Shown here: in pieces, positions 30,280 to 35,151 of the stretch
How positions within the stretch are numbered: the stretch's first letter is position 1
How the letters are laid out: each line of letters begins with the position of its first letter
From: an uncultured Eubacteriales bacterium
Lineage (GTDB): Bacteria; Bacillota; Clostridia; Christensenellales; Aristaeellaceae
NCBI GenBank assembly: GCA_902790175.1
Contig: CADAQZ010000042.1
Location: 1 to 35,151 of the forward strand
Reading direction: 5' to 3'
DNA: 35,151 nt
Notes under the pieces: generated by a model
The model's database searches: none
The model's input: the letters and a program-made list of their open reading frames with translations, nothing else
What the model was told of the DNA's origin: nothing
Made by a program: the position numbers and the translations under genes

Positions 30280-31796
30280 TCCGCCTTCAAACCGACGATA
30301 CGCAGTTTTTCTCCGACCTGGGCGACGTGCTGAGGCTGTTTTACGGCGACGTGCAGGTGAGCCTGACGGACGGGGACGTTCTGTTCGAGCACCGCTTCAC
30401 CGACATTGGCGGCCTCTGGACGGATGCGTGGCGCGCGCAGGGGCAGGAATTCACGCTGACCCGGCCCGCGCCTGCGAGGCCCGCTGGGCCCTCCGGCACG
30501 GCGCTCGAAATCAAGCGCGCGCGCAAGCGCCAGGCGAAGGGCGCGCTGTACGGGCTGCTCAAGCAGCTGACGGGCATGCGGCCCCCGTGGGGGAGCCTCA
30601 CGGGCATAAGGCCCACGCGGCTTCTGTACGAGGGCATGGAGGCGGGCCTGACGCTGGACGAGGCCGTCCAGCGCGTGCAGGACGAGTTCGACGTGTCCGC
30701 GGACCGCGCCGCGCTGCTGGGCGACATCGCCCGGATGCAGGCCGGCATCCGCGAGGCCGCGCCGGATCAGTTCGACCTGTACATCGGCATCCCGTTCTGC
30801 CGGACGCGCTGCTCCTACTGCTCGTTTTCCGCCGGGGAGATCGGCGACGGCAAATTGGTTGGGCCCTACGTGGAGGCGCTGCTGCGGGAGATCGCGCTCT
30901 GCCGCGACCTGATGCAGGAAAAGGGCATGCGCCTGCGCGCCGGATACGTCGGCGGCGGCACGCCCACGGCCATCCCCTGCGCGGAGCTGGATCGCATCCT
31001 GGAGGCGGCGCAATCGGCCTTCCCGGGCGCGGCGGAGTGGACGGTGGAGGCCGGCCGGCCCGACACCATCGACGAGGAAAAGCTGCGCATGATCAAGGCG
31101 CGGGGCGTGGGGCGCATCTCCGTCAATCCCCAGACCTTCAACGACGACACGCTCCGGCGCATCGGCCGCGCCCACACCGGCGAGGAGACCCTCGCCGCCT
31201 ACGCGCTGGCCCGGTCGCTGGGCTTCGACGACATCAACATGGACCTGATCGCCGCCCTGCCGGGCGAGACGGTGGAGGACTTCTCGCGCACGCTGGATAG
31301 GGTCGAGCGCCTCGCACCGGACAGCGTCACCGTGCACTCGCTGGCCATCAAGCGCTCCAGCCGCCTGCACGAGCAGCTGGCGGTGGCGGGCGAAGGCTAC
31401 GGCCAGGTGACGCGCGAGGGCGCGGACGAGATGATCGCGCTGGCGCGGGCGCGCCTGACGGCCGGGGGCTGGCGGCCCTACTACCTGTACCGGCAGAAGT
31501 ACATGGCCGGGAACCTGGAGAACGTGGGCTACGCGAAGCCAGGCAAGGCCTGCCTGTACAACATCGGCAACATGGAGGAGACCGTGAGCGTGCTGGCGCT
31601 GGGCGCGGGCGCGATCACGAAGTGGCTGTTCGACCCGCGGGACCGCGACCTGCGCATCGAGCGCGCGCCGAACGTGCGCAACATCGAGGAATACATCGCG
31701 CGGGTGGACGAGATGGTGCGGCGCAAGCGCGACGTGATCTTCTCGGAGGCCCCCCGGCAGGCAGGAGCCACAGGGACGTGGCAATTGACAACATGA
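30276..31796 (+). CDS. hemZ: HemZ-type radical SAM coproporphyrinogen III dehydrogenase-like protein
   Basis: A 506-residue radical SAM enzyme. The [4Fe-4S] site is CRTRCSYC (Cys175, Cys179, Cys182), preceded by DLYIGIPF and followed by AGYVGGGTPTAI, VEAGRPDTI and INMDLIAALPGET. The N-terminal 160 residues (with GLLKQLTGMRPPWGSLTGIRPTRL) are the HemZ-specific extension. HemZ was linked to anaerobic coproporphyrinogen oxidation in Bacillus, but many Clostridial members lack a haem pathway and their substrate is unknown. Start at 30276 is fixed by the ATGA overlap with the MBL gene. The last 15 residues (about APRQAGATGTWQLTT) look non-native and may come from a shifted 3' end, though I cannot prove it. 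Confidence 0.9.
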   Translation: MIRLQTDDTQFFSDLGDVLRLFYGDVQVSLTDGDVLFEHRFTDIGGLWTDAWRAQGQEFTLTRPAPARPAGPSGTALEIKRARKRQAKGALYGLLKQLTGMRPPWGSLTGIRPTRLLYEGMEAGLTLDEAVQRVQDEFDVSADRAALLGDIARMQAGIREAAPDQFDLYIGIPFCRTRCSYCSFSAGEIGDGKLVGPYVEALLREIALCRDLMQEKGMRLRAGYVGGGTPTAIPCAELDRILEAAQSAFPGAAEWTVEAGRPDTIDEEKLRMIKARGVGRISVNPQTFNDDTLRRIGRAHTGEETLAAYALARSLGFDDINMDLIAALPGETVEDFSRTLDRVERLAPDSVTVHSLAIKRSSRLHEQLAVAGEGYGQVTREGADEMIALARARLTAGGWRPYYLYRQKYMAGNLENVGYAKPGKACLYNIGNMEETVSVLALGAGAITKWLFDPRDRDLRIERAPNVRNIEEYIARVDEMVRRKRDVIFSEAPRQAGATGTWQLTT

Positions 31797-31815
31797 TTTC
31801 GGAGGCGAGGGATTC

Positions 31816-32499
31816 ATGCGATCCCGCAGGAGAAATACCGGCTTTTTCAGCGACTGGCGGCGCGTGGCGGCGCTGGCCGCCGTCGGGGGCGTGGTGCTGG
31901 CGGCGCTGATCATCGCGCTTTTGAAACTGAGCGCGCCGAAGGAGCCGGAGGTGGTCGTGCCGAACCCGGTGGCGACCATCGCGATGTCCGACGGCAGCCA
32001 GATGCGCTTCACGCTCTACCCGGACCAGGCGCCCAACACCGTAGCAAACTTCATCAAGCTGGCCAACCGCGGCTTCTACGACGGCCAGCAGTTCTTCCGC
32101 ATCGTGGCGGGCGTGTTCATACAGGGCGGCGACCCCAAGAACAACGGCACCGGCGACCCTGGCTACGCCATCAAGGGCGAGTTTGCCGACAACGGCTTTT
32201 CGCAGAACACGATCTCGCACATGCGCGGGGCGATTTCGATGTGCCGTCCCAGCGGCTACGACACCGCCGGAAGCCAGTTCTTCATCATGCAGGGCAGCTA
32301 CCCGGAGTACGACGGGCGCTACGCGGCGTTCGGCTCGATCGACGAAGGCGACGAGAAGAGCCTGGCCACGCTGGACGCCATCGCGTCCCAGCCCACCGAC
32401 AGCACCTATCTGCCCCTCACGCGCCAAGTGATCGCCACCATCCGCGTGGAGACCTTCGACGCGGAATACCCCGACCCCGAGACGATCGAGAGAGAGTAG
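31816..32499 (+). CDS. Membrane-anchored cyclophilin-type peptidyl-prolyl isomerase
   Basis: A 227-residue cyclophilin with an N-terminal anchor: basic RSRRR, then a hydrophobic helix (about 17-37, VAALAAVGGVVLAALIIAL) and an extracytoplasmic isomerase domain from residue 48. Family motifs are TLYPDQAPNTVANFIKLA, FFRIVAGVFIQGGDP (canonical FHRVIPGFMIQGG), GSQFFIM and YAAFGSI. The catalytic Arg is kept in FFRI. It may assist folding of exported proteins. GGAGG is upstream. The cytoplasmic homologue follows immediately, so the pair is a localised duplication with different compartments. Confidence 0.9.
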   Translation: MRSRRRNTGFFSDWRRVAALAAVGGVVLAALIIALLKLSAPKEPEVVVPNPVATIAMSDGSQMRFTLYPDQAPNTVANFIKLANRGFYDGQQFFRIVAGVFIQGGDPKNNGTGDPGYAIKGEFADNGFSQNTISHMRGAISMCRPSGYDTAGSQFFIMQGSYPEYDGRYAAFGSIDEGDEKSLATLDAIASQPTDSTYLPLTRQVIATIRVETFDAEYPDPETIERE

Positions 32500-32516
32500 A
32501 AAAGGAGGAAGCTTGT

Positions 32517-33041
32517 ATGTCCAACCCCATCGTCACCATTGAAATGGAGAACGGCGGCGTCATCAAGGCGGAGCTGTATCCCGAGATCGCGCCCAACACC
32601 GTGGCGAACTTCGTCAGCCTCGTGCAGAAGGGCTTTTACGACGGCCTGATCTTCCACCGCGTCATCCCCGGCTTCATGATCCAGGGCGGCGACCCGCAGG
32701 GCACCGGCATGGGCGGTCCGGGCTATTCCATCAAGGGCGAGTTCGCCCGCAACGGTTTTAGGCAGAACAACCTGCGCCACAGCCGCGGCGTGCTCTCGAT
32801 GGCCCGCAGCATGATGCCCAACTCGGCAGGCTCCCAGTTCTTCATCATGCACGCCGACGCGCCGCACCTCGACGGCGACTACGCCGCGTTCGGCAAGGTC
32901 AGCTCGGGCATGGACGTGGTGGACGCCATCGCGAACACTCCCACCGGCTTCCAGGATCGCCCCGTCAGCGAGCAGCGGATCAAGAAGGCCACGGTGGAGA
33001 CGTTCGGCGAGACGTATACCGTGGAGAAGTACGGGCGATAA
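32517..33041 (+). CDS. Cyclophilin-type peptidyl-prolyl isomerase, cytoplasmic
   Basis: A 174-residue single-domain cyclophilin without a signal or anchor. Motifs are ELYPEIAPNTVANFVSL, FHRVIPGFMIQGGDP (with the catalytic Arg), GSQFFIMHADAPHLDG and YAAFGKVSSGMDVVD, all canonical. AAAGGAGG is 8 bases before the ATG. It lies 17 bases downstream of the anchored homologue and is probably cotranscribed. A 13-bp palindrome after the stop may terminate the operon. Confidence 0.94.
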   Translation: MSNPIVTIEMENGGVIKAELYPEIAPNTVANFVSLVQKGFYDGLIFHRVIPGFMIQGGDPQGTGMGGPGYSIKGEFARNGFRQNNLRHSRGVLSMARSMMPNSAGSQFFIMHADAPHLDGDYAAFGKVSSGMDVVDAIANTPTGFQDRPVSEQRIKKATVETFGETYTVEKYGR

Positions 33042-33055
33042 GATCGCCACATTCC

Positions 33056-33084
33056 TGCAGGGGCGGCGTTGCGCCGCCCCTGCA
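33056..33084. terminator. AGGGGCGGC palindrome between the cyclophilin gene and topB
   Basis: 13-bp perfect arms TGCAGGGGCGGCG/CGCCGCCCCTGCA with TTG loop. No T-run, so termination is uncertain. Confidence 0.6.
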
Positions 33085-33102
33085 AATTACGGGAGTAATA
33101 CC

Positions 33103-35007
33103 ATGTCAAAAACCTTGATCGTCGCCGAGAAGCCGTCCGTGGCGCGGGACATCGCCCGGGTGCTGGGCGTGAAGGGCCGCGGCGAGGGCTGCATCCAGGG
33201 GAGCGAATACATCGTCACCTGGGCCATCGGCCACCTGGTGTCGCTGAGCGAGCCGGGCGAGACGGACGCGCGCTGGATGAAGTGGAACATGGCGGATCTG
33301 CCGATGCTGCCCGAGCGCATCCCGCTGAAGGTGCTGCCGGGGACGAAGGGCCAGTTCGCCGTGATCAAGGGCCTGATGGCGAGCGACGAGGTGTCGGACA
33401 TCATCTGCGCGACGGACTCCGCGCGCGAGGGCGAGCTGATCTTCCGCTACATCTACCAGAAGGCGGGCTGCAAAAAGCCCGTTCGGCGGCTGTGGATCTC
33501 GTCGATGACGGATGCGGCGATTCAGCAGGGCTTTGCGGACCTAAAGCCCGCGTCGTTTTACGATTCGCTGTACGAGAGCGCGCGCTGCCGCAGCGAGGCG
33601 GACTGGCTGGTGGGCATGAACGCCTCGCGGGCGTTTTCGCTGGCCTACGACGCGCACCTGTCCGTGGGCCGCGTGCAGACGCCGACGCTGAACCTGATCG
33701 TGAAGCGGGACATGGAGATAAAGAACTTCGTGCCCGTGGACTACTGGGAGATCCACGCGAACTTCGGCGACTACGAGGGCCTCTGGATAAACCCCGAAAC
33801 GAAGGACACCCGCTGCCCGGACGAGGCGCGGGCGCGCGAGGTGCGCGACGCGGTGGCGGGGAAGGACGCGGTCGTGGAGGAGAGCAAGGTGGAGCGCAAG
33901 AAGGTGGTGCCGCCGCAGCTGTACGATCTGACGAGCCTGCAGCGCGAGGCCAACCGGAAGCTGGGCTACTCTGCGGACAAGACGCTGAAGCTGGCGCAGT
34001 CGCTGTACGAGACGCACAAGCTGATCACCTACCCGCGCACCGACAGCCGCTACCTGCCCGACGACATGAAGCCGAAGGTCGCTTCGACGCTCAAAAAGCT
34101 CCCGGCGGCCTATCAGCCGCTCGTCCAATCGCCGCAGCTGAACTGGGGCCTGAAGTGGAACCGCTTTTACGACAACTCGAAGATCAGCGACCACCACGCC
34201 ATCGTGCCCACCGAAAAGACGGCGGATTCCTCGCAGCTGACGCGCGACGAGGCGCTGCTGTTCGATATGATCGCGCGGCGGCTGATCGCGATCCACTATC
34301 CCAACTACGAATACGACGCCGCGCGCGTCGTCACGCGCGTGGGCGAGCACCGCTTCAAGTCTACCGGCGCGATGCCCGCCGTGGAGGGCTGGAAGGCCGT
34401 CTACAAGGGCGACAAGGCCGAGGAGAAGGAGCCGCCGCTGCCGCCGCTCAAGGCGGGCGACGCGCGGCGCGTGCAGCGGGCGACGGTGAAGAAGTGCCAG
34501 ACCAAGCCGCCCGCCCCGCACACAGACGCCTCGCTTCTGAACCTGATGGAGAACGCGGGCCGCGACATCGAAGACGAGGCGCTGCGCGAGCAGATGAAGT
34601 CCTCCGGCCTCGGCACGCCCGCCACCCGCGCCGCCACCATCGAGCGGCTGATCGACGTGGGCTACGCCGCGCGCCGGGGCAAGACCATCGTGTCCACCGA
34701 GAAGGGCCGCCAGCTGATCGCCGTCGTGCCCGAGCAGATCGCCTCCGCCGTCACCACCGGCAAGTGGGAGAAGTTCCTCTCCGACCTCGCCGCCCAGAAG
34801 GACGAGGGCGAGCGCGACCAGAAGTCCGCGCGCTTCATGAACGGCATCCGCCGCTTCTCCGCCTTCCTCGTCGACGCCGCCAAGAACGGCCCCGAGGTCC
34901 ACTTCGCCAAGGAACAGCCGGCGAAGAAAAAGGCGGCGAGGAGGACGTATACGAAGAAAACGGGCGCAAGAAAACCCGCCGCGAGGAAGGCGACGGGGAA
35001 GGGTTGA
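33103..35007 (+). CDS. topB: DNA topoisomerase III (type IA)
   Basis: A 634-residue type IA topoisomerase that passes single strands and decatenates replication or recombination intermediates. The Toprim domain begins at LIVAEKPSVARDIA (Glu9) and contains CATDSAREGELIF near 102-114; Gram-positive TopB proteins often read DAGREGE there, so the Ala at the second acidic position is not unusual. The catalytic Tyr is residue 310 in LITYPRTDSRYL, and DHHAIVPT and SSGLGTPATRAATIERL mark domains I and III. No zinc-finger tail is present; instead the last 40 residues are Lys/Ala/Arg-rich (KKKAARRTYTKKTGARK), probably binding DNA. Ribosome site GGGAG. A palindromic element follows 23 bases after the stop. 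Confidence 0.95.
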   Translation: MSKTLIVAEKPSVARDIARVLGVKGRGEGCIQGSEYIVTWAIGHLVSLSEPGETDARWMKWNMADLPMLPERIPLKVLPGTKGQFAVIKGLMASDEVSDIICATDSAREGELIFRYIYQKAGCKKPVRRLWISSMTDAAIQQGFADLKPASFYDSLYESARCRSEADWLVGMNASRAFSLAYDAHLSVGRVQTPTLNLIVKRDMEIKNFVPVDYWEIHANFGDYEGLWINPETKDTRCPDEARAREVRDAVAGKDAVVEESKVERKKVVPPQLYDLTSLQREANRKLGYSADKTLKLAQSLYETHKLITYPRTDSRYLPDDMKPKVASTLKKLPAAYQPLVQSPQLNWGLKWNRFYDNSKISDHHAIVPTEKTADSSQLTRDEALLFDMIARRLIAIHYPNYEYDAARVVTRVGEHRFKSTGAMPAVEGWKAVYKGDKAEEKEPPLPPLKAGDARRVQRATVKKCQTKPPAPHTDASLLNLMENAGRDIEDEALREQMKSSGLGTPATRAATIERLIDVGYAARRGKTIVSTEKGRQLIAVVPEQIASAVTTGKWEKFLSDLAAQKDEGERDQKSARFMNGIRRFSAFLVDAAKNGPEVHFAKEQPAKKKAARRTYTKKTGARKPAARKATGKG

Positions 35008-35151
35008 ATGAGGAATGAGGAATGGGGAGCCACAACCCCTCAGTCAGCTCCGCTGACAGCTCCCCTTACACAGGGGAGCCGAGGCTGACGCCCGCCAAAA
35101 GCCTTCCCCTTTAGGAGAAGGTGGCGCGATAGCGCCGGATGAGGTCGTTCC
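35008..35151. repeat. Heptamer stub and chimeric palindromic element at the window end
   Basis: AATGAGG repeats (35007-35024) lead into a family B left arm (35031-35079, with CACAACCCCT and CTCCCCTTACACAGGGGAG), a short core with GAGGCTGACGCC, and then a family A arm from about 35099 (GCCTTCCCCTTTAGGAGAAGG..GGATGAGGTC). The right part is cut by the window edge. Confidence 0.7.

Noticed and set aside
33400-33440. TopB lacking a catalytic acidic residue (DSAREGE)
   Set aside because: Gram-positive TopB proteins commonly lack the second acidic residue here, so it is not evidence of inactivation.

Overview
The window is GC-rich (about 65% by eye) chromosomal DNA that looks like an uncultured, probably gut-associated member of the Clostridia (Firmicutes). 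The evidence is the gene set (DUF4317 protein, HemZ-type radical SAM protein, bifunctional Rel, VanW-like protein, DapF, split SecD and SecF), consensus TTGACA/TATAAT promoters and strong AGGAGG ribosome sites. I cannot place it to genus.

Layout. 1-4221: a 5'-partial VanW-like wall protein, RidA, PRPP synthetase and a DUF4317 protein, all on +. 4291-6141 (-): a psuK-psuG pseudouridine catabolism operon. 6358-10697: an SH3-NlpC/P60 secreted hydrolase, dapF (-), and two adjacent secreted proteins that are diverged paralogues of no known family. 10698-13102: a tandem structured repeat followed by two adjacent COG0523/CobW GTPases; one has a long His/Asp tract, the other is fused to a YcgQ-like CC-containing domain. 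13213-16847: an SH3 protein, a broken aquaporin gene, and an iron-type ABC permease and ATPase whose 3' end runs through a heptamer array. 16848-17480 has no gene and is filled with tandem palindromic elements. 17481-19979: a divergent M20 amidohydrolase and a Big_2 (Ig-like) secreted protein. 20091-20688: a brnT-brnA toxin-antitoxin pair. 20888-23761: secD and an enlarged secF. 23829-24257: a low-GC DUF559 nuclease-like gene. 24370-35007: recJ, rel, dtd, an MBL-fold hydrolase, hemZ, two cyclophilins and topB.

The most unusual items are: (1) a SecF whose extracytoplasmic P1 head is duplicated, each copy followed by a Glu/Ala-rich tract; (2) the paired GTPases, which look like a metal-handling unit; (3) a 74-bp tandem element that can fold as a three-way junction; (4) at least two families of inverted-repeat elements, resembling REP doublets, inserted between genes and sometimes extending the coding ends of neighbours; (5) three conserved genes (aquaporin, secF, MBL hydrolase) that each lack a short internal conserved segment, which is either real decay or a systematic assembly fault.

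Most transcription units can be delimited: many genes have a recognisable sigma-A promoter with 17-18 bp spacing, and several converge on bidirectional hairpin terminators. No tRNA, rRNA, CRISPR array, integrase or transposase was seen.
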